Assembly (NCBI RefSeq): GCF_020829625.1
Contig: NZ_JAIVFX010000016.1
Coordinates: 1 to 64,000, forward strand
Source: Nostoc sp. XA010
GTDB taxonomy: Bacteria > Cyanobacteriota > Cyanobacteriia > Cyanobacteriales > Nostocaceae
Direction of reading: 5' to 3'
DNA: 64,000 nucleotides
A model generated the notes under the pieces. The model ran no database searches and was not told the DNA's origin. It worked only from the letters and a program-made list of their open reading frames with translations. Positions 35,748 to 45,139 of the stretch are shown piece after piece. The position numbers and the translations under genes are program-made. The stretch's first letter is position 1; each line of letters starts with the position of its first letter.

Positions 35748-37088
35748 CTAAAATTTTAGTTTATCGGCGCGGCTCATGGGTCGAGTAGGCTGATTTGCTG
35801 GCGGTTGGGCAAAGTTGTTATTTGATAAAATTGCGATCGCACGGGCATATTGTGGATCACTCTTAGTTCCAATTAAATCTGGATTAGAAGCTAACTGCCG
35901 CTCTTGTGCCTCTGTCAAGTCTAGCTTGATATCTGGGGCAATCCCTTTATGGTTAATATCCGTTCCCGCCGGGGTGTAGTAATGGGCTATGGTAACTGCC
36001 AAGCCGGAACCATCTGCGAGTTCATGAACTGACTGCACTAAAGCTTTACCAAAGGTTTGACCACCTACGACTACCGCCCGCTTATTATCCTTGAGTGCCC
36101 CTGTGAGGATTTCGCTAGCACTAGCTGAATTGCCATCCACTAAGACTGCCAAAGGACGATTTGTTAAAGCAGTGCGATTGGCTTTAGTTTCCTCAGTGCC
36201 GCCCACACGGTCTACTGTCTTGACAATGCCGCCGTTATCATACCACATCCGGGCAATTTCAATACTCGCCTGTAACAACCCGCCAGGATTTCCTCGCAAA
36301 TCCAAGACATAAGAATCAACTTTCTTAGTGTTCAAATCGCGGATGGCTCGTTGCATTTGGTCTGCGGCGTGAGCGCTAAATTCCCGCAAACGGATATAGC
36401 CAACGCGGCGATTCCCTTCTTGCTTGAGGGTATAACGTACCGTTGGCACTTCAATATTTGCCCTTGTCAGCTTCAAATCAAAGGCAGTTTGCCCCGCCCG
36501 TCCCAGCTTTAGCTTGATGGGAGTACCCGCTTTGCCACGAATTAGCTTAGAAGCATCATCCACCTTCATTTTGAGAGTGGGTTTGCCGTCAATTGCCAAA
36601 ATTTCATCGCCTGCTTTGATCCCAGCTTTTAGCGCCGGAGAATTTTCTATGGCTTCGACAACAGTAAGGCGCTGAGTTTTTTCGTTTACTTCCATGCGAA
36701 TGCCAATACCAGAGACTTCCCCAGATGTTTGGCTAGTCAGGGCTTCAAACTGTTTGGGGTCCATGAATCGAGTGTAAGGATCTCCCAACTTTTGTAAAGC
36801 TTCACGGATGGCAGTATAAGCTTCTTCCCGAGAAGAATAGTCTTTGCTCAACAGGCTTTGTCTGGTTGCTTGCCAATCTTGTTGATTAAATTTGCCATCA
36901 ACATATTCATGATTCACCAGTTGCCATACTTGGTCAACTATCACTTTCGGGCTGTCTTGTAGGGCTAGAGCGGCCCGGACACCACGAGTCCAAGCAGTGC
37001 CGAACAAAGATATAGTAGCAGTAGTGGCGATCGCCCCACCAATCAAGGCTACTTGGAGCGGCGAGTAACTTTTCGCAGATTGGTTCAT
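35748..37088 (-). CDS. ctpA: Carboxyl-terminal processing protease
   Basis: 446-residue S41 serine protease of the CtpA group. It has an N-terminal membrane or signal segment (LQVALIGGAIATTATISLFG, ~12-31), a PDZ domain (~125-215; VEAIENSPALKAGIKAGDEI) and a catalytic core with Ser in DGNSASASEIL and Lys in GQTFGKALVQ. In cyanobacteria CtpA trims the C-terminus of the D1 protein of photosystem II in the lumen; paralogs CtpB and CtpC have less clear roles. Which paralog this is cannot be settled from the window, so the symbol is tentative. It stands alone. Confidence 0.85.
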   Translation of the reverse strand: MNQSAKSYSPLQVALIGGAIATTATISLFGTAWTRGVRAALALQDSPKVIVDQVWQLVNHEYVDGKFNQQDWQATRQSLLSKDYSSREEAYTAIREALQKLGDPYTRFMDPKQFEALTSQTSGEVSGIGIRMEVNEKTQRLTVVEAIENSPALKAGIKAGDEILAIDGKPTLKMKVDDASKLIRGKAGTPIKLKLGRAGQTAFDLKLTRANIEVPTVRYTLKQEGNRRVGYIRLREFSAHAADQMQRAIRDLNTKKVDSYVLDLRGNPGGLLQASIEIARMWYDNGGIVKTVDRVGGTEETKANRTALTNRPLAVLVDGNSASASEILTGALKDNKRAVVVGGQTFGKALVQSVHELADGSGLAVTIAHYYTPAGTDINHKGIAPDIKLDLTEAQERQLASNPDLIGTKSDPQYARAIAILSNNNFAQPPANQPTRPMSRADKLKF

Positions 37089-37397
37089 GTATATTAGCTG
37101 GAATAATTGTGTTATTGACAGTTTAGCAATCAGGCTTTCAAGAGACTTTTAAGTTTTTATACCCCAAACTAAGCTCTGCTCCCTTCATCATTTTTATCGT
37201 TGAATGATGCCGAAAATGCTGCATTATTAACAACCATTTCTAAGTTTGTTAGCCTTCTCCGGAAGGCTATACTGAACATGTGACACTTTGATCAGCGTCA
37301 TTTTTGTACTTATTCATTACTTTTATAAGATAGCACTTTGATCACTGAATTGCAGTACTGTTAAACTGCCATTAAATTAGCTTTTCTTACCTAAGTC
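37089..37397. other. Intergenic region with a hairpin and a spaced direct repeat
   Basis: A palindrome TAGCCTTC/GAAGGCTA at 37250-37269 and two copies of CACTTTGATCA (37284-37294 and 37334-37344) exactly 50 bases apart precede the YdcF-like gene. The repeat spacing is close to five helical turns, which would suit paired regulator binding. Confidence 0.5.
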
Positions 37398-38096
37398 ATG
37401 AAACGTAAATTTACCATCAAATCGTTAATTTCTATTAAAAAATTTTTTACTAATCTGTGGCAATCGTTACAAAAACTAACTGGTGGATTGTATTTTGTTT
37501 TGGGCGCTTGGCTGATTTTTACCACTATAACCTTAGTTTTTGCTTCTTCGCAGCCAGTAGATGCCTTCTTTGTGCTTGGTGGCAGTATTCGTCGAGAAAC
37601 TTATGTTGCTCAACTAGCAAAACAATACCCGCAAACCCCAATTTTAATTTCTCATGGTTCCCCAGACCCCTGTATATGGTTAATTTTTCAGGCGGAATTA
37701 GCACGGTTACAAAACGTTTGGTTAGAAAACTGCGCGAATTCTACCTTTGAAAATTTTTATTATGGTATTCCAATTTTGCGACGTTGGGGAGTGCATAAAG
37801 TCATGTTGATTACCTCGCCAAGTCATTTACCCAGAGCCAAATGGATGGCACAGATTCTCTTGGGCGCTCATGGTATTTGGGTAGAGACAGAGATTGTTCA
37901 GGAGTTGGGTGTTCCTGGTAACAATGAATCTTGGGCCAAAACTGGATTAGATGTAACACGCAGCTTATTTTGGGCGATTGTAAGTCAAATTATTCAACCG
38001 CAATGCTCAAATGTAACAAGACTTACCGAAGTAGATATGCAAGCTTGGGAGAATCGAGGTTTTCATTGTGAACACCAAGGGGGGTTGAGGAGATAA
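37398..38096 (+). CDS. YdcF/SanA-like DUF218 protein
   Basis: 232-residue protein with one N-terminal membrane helix (~30-52, LYFVLGAWLIFTTITLVFAS) and a DUF218 domain outside it. Family features are DAFFVLGGSIRRETYVAQLAKQYP, ILISHGSPD, NCANSTFENFYYGIPIL (usually with Thr/Glu-rich ENa) and VMLITSPSHLPRA. DUF218 proteins of the YdcF/SanA/ElyC type are linked to envelope or peptidoglycan maintenance, with no firmly known reaction. Spaced direct repeats lie upstream. It faces the toxin-antitoxin pair with stops one base apart. Confidence 0.82.
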   Translation: MKRKFTIKSLISIKKFFTNLWQSLQKLTGGLYFVLGAWLIFTTITLVFASSQPVDAFFVLGGSIRRETYVAQLAKQYPQTPILISHGSPDPCIWLIFQAELARLQNVWLENCANSTFENFYYGIPILRRWGVHKVMLITSPSHLPRAKWMAQILLGAHGIWVETEIVQELGVPGNNESWAKTGLDVTRSLFWAIVSQIIQPQCSNVTRLTEVDMQAWENRGFHCEHQGGLRR

Positions 38097-38097
38097 G

Positions 38098-38409
38098 TTA
38101 CTCGTAATGTGTCCACATGCGAATTATCTTAACTACTTGCTCGGATTCAATGACCTCATATACCAACCGATGCTGTATATTTATCCTACAAGAATAAGCA
38201 CCTGATAAGTCACCAACCAGCTTTTCATAAGGTGGAGGATTTTGAAAAGGATTGTCTTGAAGGACTGCGAGTAATTCTTCGGCCTTTTCCTTTAAGTTAC
38301 TAAAAGCTAATTTCTTTGCGTCTTTTTGCGCTTGTTTTGTGTAAATCAACCTCCAACTCGCACCTTGGGGGTTTGGAAGTGGCTCCTCAGACGTTGACTG
38401 ACTCACCAA
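38098..38409 (-). CDS. YoeB/Txe-type toxin
   Basis: 103-residue RelE-superfamily toxin, a ribosome-dependent mRNA nuclease. The core reads WRLIYTKQAQKDAKKLAFSN, then LQDNPFQNPPPYEKLVGDLS and GAYSCRINIQHRLVYEV. It ends with RMWTHYE, matching YoeB's C-terminal His/Tyr active end (WSHY-like). A longer N-terminal extension (~17 residues, SEEPLPNPQGAS) is seen in cyanobacterial versions. The antitoxin gene precedes and overlaps it by 7 bases, so this is the usual antitoxin-toxin order on the minus strand. Confidence 0.9.
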   Translation of the reverse strand: MVSQSTSEEPLPNPQGASWRLIYTKQAQKDAKKLAFSNLKEKAEELLAVLQDNPFQNPPPYEKLVGDLSGAYSCRINIQHRLVYEVIESEQVVKIIRMWTHYE

Positions 38410-38660
38410 TCCAACTCTCCATCACATTCTTGGATCGGGGTTGCTAGTCCTTCTTTGATAGATTCTCGCATTCCAGGGATAGATAATAAGTAAAGAGTCT
38501 CCTGAATTGCAGACCAATCTTTTTCCGCAACCAGAATCGCATTACTGCGATCGCCTCGAATGATCACAGGTTTACCCTGTGCAACTTGGTCAATGATCTC
38601 TTGTAAATTATTTTGAGCGTCGTTGACGGGAAGCGAAGACATCATACTTTTTTGGCTCAC
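38403..38660 (-). CDS. YefM/Phd-type antitoxin
   Basis: 85-residue Phd/YefM antitoxin. The N-terminal DNA-binding part is SSLPVNDAQNNLQEIIDQV, then GKPVIIRGDRSNAILVAEKDW. The C-terminal part (IQETLYLLSIPGMRESIKEG) wraps the toxin. It should autorepress the pair. There are two possible start Mets in a row at 38660 and 38657. Confidence 0.9.
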   Translation of the reverse strand: MSQKSMMSSLPVNDAQNNLQEIIDQVAQGKPVIIRGDRSNAILVAEKDWSAIQETLYLLSIPGMRESIKEGLATPIQECDGELDW

Positions 38661-38780
38661 GATAACTTTAATTTAGTTTACTCATCCTACAAAAAATCAC
38701 TTCGTTTTTTTTGGTAGCATGATAACCGTGTCATCATGCTAATTATGATAAGGAACTTCCAGAAAGTAAATCAAAAGTGA

Positions 38781-38936
38781 GGTATTACACCTAGTAAGGC
38801 AATAAGGTTATCAAAATTTTTTGGAAATAGTTCAGAGTTTTGGCTAAACCTCCAACAGAATTGGGAACTTTACCACGTTCTCAAGGAAGAAGAAGAGGAA
38901 CTAAAAAGTATTTTACAATTTAGAATCACGAAGTAG
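38781..38936 (+). pseudogene. C-terminal remnant of a HigA-type XRE antitoxin
   Basis: A 51-codon stretch ending at TAG 38934-38936 reads GITPSKAIRLSKFFGNSSEF, then WLNLQQNWELYHVLKEE. This closely matches the second half of HigA/VapI-type helix-turn-helix antitoxins, in which a (R/K)gItpdtAlrLakffg segment precedes wlnLQ. An in-frame TGA sits directly before it and the N-terminal helices are gone. No HigB toxin is left. It lies between a live YefM/YoeB pair and eboD. Confidence 0.65.
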
Positions 38937-38975
38937 CGATCGCCTAGAAATTTGGGCGATGTATTCAAAGAAAAA

Positions 38976-40178
38976 TTAATGCAAAAGTTCCCAATCTTTC
39001 AGCATCAAAATAGCATCTCTATATAAAGACAAATCCACCTGATGAACTTCTATTCCCTGCCCGATTCTTTGTAGAAGAGTGATTGTCAAATTTCCTCCCA
39101 AGTGTTCACGGAACTCGGTAAGCCCCCTAAATAGACAATGCGGATGATCTAGTTGATCTAATTGTTCTGTCAGCGCTGATACGTACAAAGTAAAGCCTAG
39201 TTTCTTGAGTGTACTTAGAACCCTTTGCCACTCAGATTCTAAGAGTTGCCCTGTTAAATATGAATAGGTCGTATCTAAAGCAATACCGATCGCTACAGAT
39301 TCACCATGACGTAGGCTGTAATTAGTTAAATGCTCTAGTTTGTGAGCAGCCCAGTGTCCAAAGTCCAAAGGACGCGATGAACCCATTTCAAAAGGATCGC
39401 CGCTACCAGCAATATGCTCTAAGTGCAACTGAGAACAGCGATAGATCAGCCTTTCCATTATCTCCATGTCTCGATTAGCTAATTTATCGGCATTAGCCAT
39501 AATGAAATCGAAGAAATCTGCATCTTTAATCAGCGCTACTTTCACTGCTTCTGCAATACCCGATCGCCAATCTCGATCATCAAGGCTAGTAAGAAAATCA
39601 AAGTCATTCAAGACAGCATAAGGTGGCATGAATGTACCCAAAAAGTTTTTCTTGCCAAAGGCATTGATTCCGTTCTTTACCCCTACACCCGAATCGTTTT
39701 GCCCTAATACTGTTGTTGGTACTCGTAGCAGCCGAATTCCTCGGTGAGCTGTTGTTGCTGCGTATCCTGCCATATCTAGGACGGCTCCACCTCCAATTGC
39801 TAAGATGTAGGAGTGACGACACAATCCAGCTGCATTTATGTGCTGATGAATTTGCTCTATAAATCTAGAATCGTTCTTGACTGCTTCTCCACCCGGAACT
39901 ACTATCGGCTCACCAGTTAGTGTTAGTACATCTTGATAATACTGAGCGTAAACTGATAATTTTTTTAGCAACCCATCCTGATACTGTAAAAATCCTGCAT
40001 CTACCACTGCTAGCACTTGTTTTGGGGCTGTTTCCCCATCTGCGGCGATCGCTTGTGCGAGTAAAGGATTATCTAACTGAAACAGACCTCTAGTAAAGTG
40101 AACATCATAATTGAAGGTGACGCGAACACATTGGTTAATTGGTTGAAGATTAAGAACGGTTTTTTGTTGAATAGCCAT
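38976..40178 (-). CDS. eboD: EboD, dehydroquinate-synthase-like sugar phosphate cyclase
   Basis: 400-residue member of the sugar phosphate cyclase superfamily, the EboD type. The NAD and substrate segments are VPGGEAVKND, ILAIGGGAVLDMAGYAATTAHRG and VPTTVLGQNDSGVGVKNGIN. Metal ligands are expected in GIAEAVKVALIKD (Glu), FGHWAAHKLEH (His) and LRHGESVAIG (His). Unlike AroB, it works with the ebo genes. The ebo cluster is needed in Nostoc punctiforme for moving the scytonemin precursor to the periplasm; the EboD product is not known. Here it is transcribed away from eboA across a 623-base AT-rich gap instead of sitting between eboC and eboE. Confidence 0.88.
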   Translation of the reverse strand: MAIQQKTVLNLQPINQCVRVTFNYDVHFTRGLFQLDNPLLAQAIAADGETAPKQVLAVVDAGFLQYQDGLLKKLSVYAQYYQDVLTLTGEPIVVPGGEAVKNDSRFIEQIHQHINAAGLCRHSYILAIGGGAVLDMAGYAATTAHRGIRLLRVPTTVLGQNDSGVGVKNGINAFGKKNFLGTFMPPYAVLNDFDFLTSLDDRDWRSGIAEAVKVALIKDADFFDFIMANADKLANRDMEIMERLIYRCSQLHLEHIAGSGDPFEMGSSRPLDFGHWAAHKLEHLTNYSLRHGESVAIGIALDTTYSYLTGQLLESEWQRVLSTLKKLGFTLYVSALTEQLDQLDHPHCLFRGLTEFREHLGGNLTITLLQRIGQGIEVHQVDLSLYRDAILMLKDWELLH

Positions 40179-40801
40179 TGGGTATTAATTATTAAATAAG
40201 TGTAAATATAGGAATCGTATTTGATTTTTGAAATTATCTACGTGGGCGGGGAGTGGAGAGTAGGCTTGCCGTGAGCGTAGCCGAACGGAAGGAGGGAATA
40301 AGGAATTAAGCTTTTCGATCTGTACCGAGCTTTTTCAGAAATCAAATATTAGTCCTATACTATATATGTAAGATTGTCATTAAAAATTATAGTAACTTTG
40401 AAAAATTGAACTTATTTAAAAGGTCAATTTTAAAACCATTAATATTAAATATTAGACAATAAAATAATCATACTTCTGAAGTATTTTCCCTAATTTAGAA
40501 ATTCTAAATAACATCAAATTTTGACTTTATACATGGATAGATTTTATATTTATAATCGCCTATTGATATCATTATTACATTAAATTCTAATTTTATTCCG
40601 TAAGAAAAAATTCTAATTTATCTAATCAAAATGATATCTTTACAGTATCTTATTGAAAGTCGGGAGATTTTTATAGATTCAGTGAAGTTATAATCTCAGT
40701 AGTATATTATCTAGCTGCTTGAATCACAAAGTATCAAGTTTAGTGCTAGATTTTATACTTGGTTGCCATAAAAAAGTTGGGCAACTTTCCTAAAATTCAT
40801 C
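40179..40801. other. Divergent AT-rich spacer between eboD and eboA
   Basis: 623 bases with no gene, very AT-rich from ~40330. It must hold both divergent promoters. A palindrome-type repeat (CTTGCCGTGAGCGTAGCC) lies at ~40264-40290, nearer to eboD. A long leader for eboA is possible. Confidence 0.55.
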
Positions 40802-41662
40802 ATGAGTAAAGTAAACGAGTTACTGCATCACTGGCTGTTAAAGTCTGTTTCAGAGAAAGCTTTTGCTTGGCTGGAACAGAAGCAAGCACAAATTGCTAGC
40901 GGCGCTGCTGAGAGAGTGTTTTTTACGGCTTTTAGTGCTGTGCCGCGTTATCTAGGTAAAGAGGATTTGCAACTAACATTCCAGGACTTGGAAGCAGCAC
41001 AGGATGTGATTCCCGGTTGGTATCCTGGTCCTTGGAGTGTAGATCAAGCAGGTCGTACACTCTTACTTCTAGCTTTGCCCCATGATGATGCTGAGGTCTA
41101 TGTGCGATCGCTTGATAAATTCTTCTCCACTGCCGATATGGGGGAGTTAGTTGTCCTTTATCAAAGTTTGCCGTTATTACCGCATCCAGAGTTACATCGC
41201 CATCGCGCTGCTGAAGGAATTCGCAGCAATATGAGTAATGTATTCCAAGCCATAGCACTACGAAACCCTTATCCAGCAGATTATTTAGATAATGCTGCTT
41301 GGAATCAGATGGTGCTAAAGGCTGTGTTTGTCGGCAGTCCGTTACATCTAATTTGGGGACTGGATCGGCGTGCTAATCCAGAATTGGCGAGGATGTTGGC
41401 AGACTATGCCCATGAACGTTGGGCAGCTAAACGCTCAGTTACGCCAGAACTTTGGCGACCTGTAGGACGGTTTGCGGATAGTGCAATCATCACAGATTTG
41501 GAAAAAGTACTGGCTAATGGGGATATACACGAGCAAGAAGCAGCAGCGTTAGCTTGTGCTGAGTCTTCTTTACCCCAAGCACAAGAATTACTTTCTCGCT
41601 ACCCAGATTTACAGTCATCCATTCAAAAAGGTAATCTGACTTGGAGCAGTTTTAGCCGCTAA
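40802..41662 (+). CDS. eboA: EboA domain protein
   Basis: 286-residue protein of the EboA family, first gene of the ebo run. No membrane segment or signal peptide. It is largely helical, with a repeat-like region (LPHDDAEVYVRSLDKFFSTAD, HELHRH-type residues near 130, NMSNVFQAIALRNPYP, NQMVLKAVFVGSPLHLIWGLDRR). The role within the cluster is not known; the assignment rests on recognisable EboA features and on its place before TatD-like, UbiA-like, isomerase-like and phosphodiesterase-like genes in the standard order. 145 bases separate it from eboB. Confidence 0.85.
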   Translation: MSKVNELLHHWLLKSVSEKAFAWLEQKQAQIASGAAERVFFTAFSAVPRYLGKEDLQLTFQDLEAAQDVIPGWYPGPWSVDQAGRTLLLLALPHDDAEVYVRSLDKFFSTADMGELVVLYQSLPLLPHPELHRHRAAEGIRSNMSNVFQAIALRNPYPADYLDNAAWNQMVLKAVFVGSPLHLIWGLDRRANPELARMLADYAHERWAAKRSVTPELWRPVGRFADSAIITDLEKVLANGDIHEQEAAALACAESSLPQAQELLSRYPDLQSSIQKGNLTWSSFSR

Positions 41663-41807
41663 CGCCTGTCAGTTTGCAAATGAAATTATCCATCATTCAG
41701 CAACAGCAAGCTATTCCACATTGAAACCGGATACAGTCAGCAGCCAGGATAGTTGCTGATGCCGGGTTTTTCATTTTAAATTTTGAATTTTCAATTTTGA
41801 ATTACTT

Positions 41808-42716
41808 ATGATGTTCATCGATCCTCACATTCACATGTGTTCGCGTACTACTTACGATTACTTAGTAATGCGGGAATATGGCATTGTCGCCGTTATTGAA
41901 CCAGCCTTTTGGTTAGGACAACCGCGAACGAACGCTGGCACATTCAAAGACTATTTCAGCAGTCTTGTAGGCTGGGAACGGTTTCGTGCTAGTCAATTTG
42001 GCATCCAACATTACTGCACAATTGGCCTCAATCCGAAAGAAGCTAACAATGAGGCACTAGCAGCAGAAGTTATAGAACTGCTACCACTTTATGCTTGTAA
42101 AGAAGGTGTTGTTGCTATTGGTGAAATTGGCTACGACGACATGACAGAAGCAGAAGACAAGTACTTTTGTCAACAGTTAGCATTAGCTAAAGAACTCGAT
42201 ATGTTGGTGCTAATTCATACGCCTCATCGTAATAAAAAGGCGGGTGCTAGTCGGAGTATGGATCGCTGTATTGAATACGGCTTAGATCCTTCACAAGTAA
42301 TTATTGACCACAACAACGAGGAAACCGTTGAGGAAGTATTAGGACGGGGTTTTTGGGCAGCTTTTACGATTTATCCACAGACGAAGATGGGTAACGCCAG
42401 GATGGTTGAAGTTGTCCGTAAGTATGGACGCGATCGCATCATTGTAGATAGTAGTGCTGATTGGGGTATTAGCGATCCTTTGGCAGTCCCAAAAACGGCT
42501 CAGTTGATGTTAGACAGGGGCATTCCTGAAGAACATGTACGAGCAGTTTGTTATGAAAATGCCTTAGCTGCTTACAGTCAAACTGGGCAAATGCAGGCAT
42601 CAGACTGGCTCAATCCCCAATCTATTGATCAGCGTCAGTTGTTCAATGGCAATTCTGTGTTGCGGGGACAAGAACCAGGAATAAAATCAGTTTCAGATTA
42701 TGTGTTGATTGAGTAA
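41808..42716 (+). CDS. eboB: EboB, TatD-like metal-dependent hydrolase
   Basis: 302-residue amidohydrolase-superfamily protein. The first metal motif is FIDPHIHM (HxH), the bridging Glu is in AIGEIGYDD, a His follows in LVLIHTPH, another in VIIDHNNEE, and the last Asp in IIVDSSADWG. These are the TatD-family positions. The substrate in the ebo pathway is unknown. Two adjacent ATGs (41808, 41811) are possible starts. It is in line with eboA and eboC, with gaps of 145 and 102 bases. Confidence 0.9.
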   Translation: MMFIDPHIHMCSRTTYDYLVMREYGIVAVIEPAFWLGQPRTNAGTFKDYFSSLVGWERFRASQFGIQHYCTIGLNPKEANNEALAAEVIELLPLYACKEGVVAIGEIGYDDMTEAEDKYFCQQLALAKELDMLVLIHTPHRNKKAGASRSMDRCIEYGLDPSQVIIDHNNEETVEEVLGRGFWAAFTIYPQTKMGNARMVEVVRKYGRDRIIVDSSADWGISDPLAVPKTAQLMLDRGIPEEHVRAVCYENALAAYSQTGQMQASDWLNPQSIDQRQLFNGNSVLRGQEPGIKSVSDYVLIE

Positions 42717-42818
42717 AAAATTGGGGGTGGGGAGCGGGGATGAGGAATTGCATAAATATTTGATTCATGTGTAATATGCGGTTTATTTTGACAAGTTATT
42801 AGGTGCGGAGGCAGATAA

Positions 42819-43751
42819 GTGAATGTTGCAAGCTTAAATTTTCAAAGCTGGCGGGGTTATCTAGAATTGATGCGTCCTGCTAATATTGTTACTGCTTGGG
42901 CGGATATTCTTGTTGGTTTTGCTGCTTCTGGCTCTGGGATTATTTTTGCCCAATTAATCAATGGAGAAGCAAGTTTTGCCATACTAATTCCATTAGCTTG
43001 GTTGTTATTGGCTACAACTGGTTTATACGGCGGTGGTGTAGTTTTTAATGATGTTTTTGATGCTGAATTAGATGCAAAAGAGCGACCAAATAGAGCAATT
43101 CCCAGTGGTCGCGTATCTCGTGAAAATGCTACTTTATTGGGGAGTATACTATTTGCGATCGGGATTATAGCTGCTTTTCAAGTATCGTTGGTGAGTGCTG
43201 CGATCGCTATATTTATTACTCTTTCATGTCTACTCTATAACTCACTCGCCAAACATCATCCTTTTTTTGGCCCTTTAAATATGGGTTTGTGTCGTGGCAG
43301 TAACTTATTATTAGGCGTAAGTGCTGTACCAGCAATGATAGGAGAACGTTGGTATTTAGCGCTGATTCCTGTTATTTACATTGCTGCTATCACCGCAATT
43401 AGTCAGGGTGAAGTTCACGGAGGGAAGAAGATTACCGGAGTACTGGCATTACTGCTGATTGCAATAGTTTTAACGGCAATTTTAGCTTTAGGATTCTTAG
43501 GAGAGTATGCAGCGATCGCAGCACTACCATTTGCTATTTTATTAGCTATCAGAGTTTTGCCTAATTTTATCAAAGCTGCGCGTGAACCAGTCGCCGAAAA
43601 TATCCGAAGTGCCGTAAAAATAGGCGTGTTATCTCTAATAGTTTTAGATGCAACTATTGCATCTGGTTTTGCTGGTTTGTATTACGGCTTATTCGTTCTA
43701 ATTTTGCTACCATTCTCGATGAAGTTAGCAAAAGCATTTGCCGTTACTTAA
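42819..43751 (+). CDS. eboC: EboC, UbiA-type prenyltransferase
   Basis: 310-residue integral membrane protein of the UbiA family with about eight or nine helices. GTG start at 42819 with GGAGG 7 bases upstream. The first Asp-rich motif is NDVFDAELDAKERPNRAI (NDxxD), which binds prenyl diphosphate through magnesium. The second, usually DxxxD in the sixth helix region, is not clear: the matching area reads ISQGEVHGGKKIT, so Glu may stand in. It likely attaches a prenyl chain to a ring made by other ebo enzymes. Ebo position is between eboB and eboE, because eboD is moved. Confidence 0.9.
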   Translation: MNVASLNFQSWRGYLELMRPANIVTAWADILVGFAASGSGIIFAQLINGEASFAILIPLAWLLLATTGLYGGGVVFNDVFDAELDAKERPNRAIPSGRVSRENATLLGSILFAIGIIAAFQVSLVSAAIAIFITLSCLLYNSLAKHHPFFGPLNMGLCRGSNLLLGVSAVPAMIGERWYLALIPVIYIAAITAISQGEVHGGKKITGVLALLLIAIVLTAILALGFLGEYAAIAALPFAILLAIRVLPNFIKAAREPVAENIRSAVKIGVLSLIVLDATIASGFAGLYYGLFVLILLPFSMKLAKAFAVT

Positions 43752-43793
43752 ATTTGAATCTATACACCCAGTAATCCTATGAATCAGTTGTAG

Positions 43794-43813
43794 GGGCGCA
43801 CATCTATGCGCCC
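43794..43813. repeat. Interspersed hairpin between eboC and eboE
   Basis: GGGCGCA (43794-43800) is inverted at 43807-43813 (TGCGCCC). The flanks TAGGGG and CCTTAC match those of the hairpin at 8363-8384, so both belong to one dispersed repeat type. Confidence 0.55.
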
Positions 43814-43898
43814 TTACCCATGAATATGCAGCAGGTATTTTATGAAATAGTATAAGCCAAAGAAAATAGATTACATATACAAGGGATAAAGCTAGAAA

Positions 43899-45125
43899 AT
43901 GAAAATTACAAAAGACAGCAACTTTCACTTAACTTATTGCAGCAATATTCACCCTGGTGAAAGTTGGCTAGAGGTTTTTAGCAATTTAGAAAAATATGTT
44001 CTCGATCTCAAATCACGTTTATCACCAACAGCACCTTTTGGTATTGGTTTAAGATTAGCAGATGCAGCTGCTAAAGAACTGTTACAAAATAATAACTTGG
44101 CTCAATTCCAAGCATGGCTTAGTCAAAAAGATTTATACGTTTTCACTTTAAATGGATTCCCTTATGGCGGATTCCATCGACAGGTAGTAAAAGACCATGT
44201 TTATGCACCAGATTGGTCTACACAAGAACGGGTCGATTATACATTAAACTTGGTACAAATTTTAGCTACTCTATTACCAGAAGAACTTGATGGCGGAATT
44301 TCTACACTGCCATTATCTTATAAACCTTGGTGGCAAAAAGACCAATCAACTTTCGAGACAGTTCTGGAAAAGAGTTGTTTAAATATAGCATCAGTTGTTG
44401 TAGAAATGATTCGCATCTGCGAAGAAACAGGAAAAATACTCCATATTGATTTAGAACCTGAGCCTGATGGATTAATTGAAAATACCTCAGAAGTAATTGA
44501 TTTCTATCAAAATTGGCTATTGCCAATTGGTGGTAATTACTTATCAGAAAAATTAAATATTGAACCGAGTTTAGCAGAAAGTAAATTGCTAGAACATGTT
44601 CGGATATGCTATGACACTTGCCATTTTTCAGTTGAATATGAGGAACCGCAATCTGTATTTGCGCGTTTCCAATCGGCGGGAATTAAAATTGGTAAAATTC
44701 AAATCAGCGCCGCAATTAAAGTAAAAATACCTGCTGATGTTGAAAAACGTAGTTTGATAGTTGAACGCTTACGTCCTTTTGCTGAATCTACTTATCTTCA
44801 CCAAGTAATAGAACGTCGCAGTGATGGTACACTCCATCACTATCCTGACTTAATAACTGCATTACCGCATTTAGAACAATCTCTAGCCGAAGAATGGCGT
44901 ACTCACTTTCATGTCCCAATTTTTATTCATGATTATCAAATTTTGCAGTCTACCCAAGATGACATTGCTACTGTTTTACATCTACTTCATACAAACAATG
45001 CTTGCTCCCATTTAGAAATTGAAACTTACACTTGGGATGTATTACCAGCAGAAATGAAGATAGATTTGCTGACTTCTATTCAGCGAGAATATGAGTGGGT
45101 ATTAAAAGAATTTGCGGCAAATTAA
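43899..45125 (+). CDS. eboE: EboE, xylose-isomerase-like TIM-barrel protein
   Basis: 408-residue protein with a sugar-phosphate-isomerase/endonuclease IV-type TIM barrel. Candidate metal ligands are Glu in HIDLEPEPDG, Asp and His in ICYDTCHFSVEYE, Glu in the VIERRSDG region and His/Asp in FIHDYQ. The N-terminus ITKDSNFHLTYCSNIHPGESW is characteristic of EboE. Reaction unknown. eboF begins 15 bases after its stop with a strong ribosome site (AAAGGAGA), so the two are surely cotranscribed. Confidence 0.87.
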   Translation: MKITKDSNFHLTYCSNIHPGESWLEVFSNLEKYVLDLKSRLSPTAPFGIGLRLADAAAKELLQNNNLAQFQAWLSQKDLYVFTLNGFPYGGFHRQVVKDHVYAPDWSTQERVDYTLNLVQILATLLPEELDGGISTLPLSYKPWWQKDQSTFETVLEKSCLNIASVVVEMIRICEETGKILHIDLEPEPDGLIENTSEVIDFYQNWLLPIGGNYLSEKLNIEPSLAESKLLEHVRICYDTCHFSVEYEEPQSVFARFQSAGIKIGKIQISAAIKVKIPADVEKRSLIVERLRPFAESTYLHQVIERRSDGTLHHYPDLITALPHLEQSLAEEWRTHFHVPIFIHDYQILQSTQDDIATVLHLLHTNNACSHLEIETYTWDVLPAEMKIDLLTSIQREYEWVLKEFAAN

Positions 45126-45139
45126 AAGGAGATTAATTT

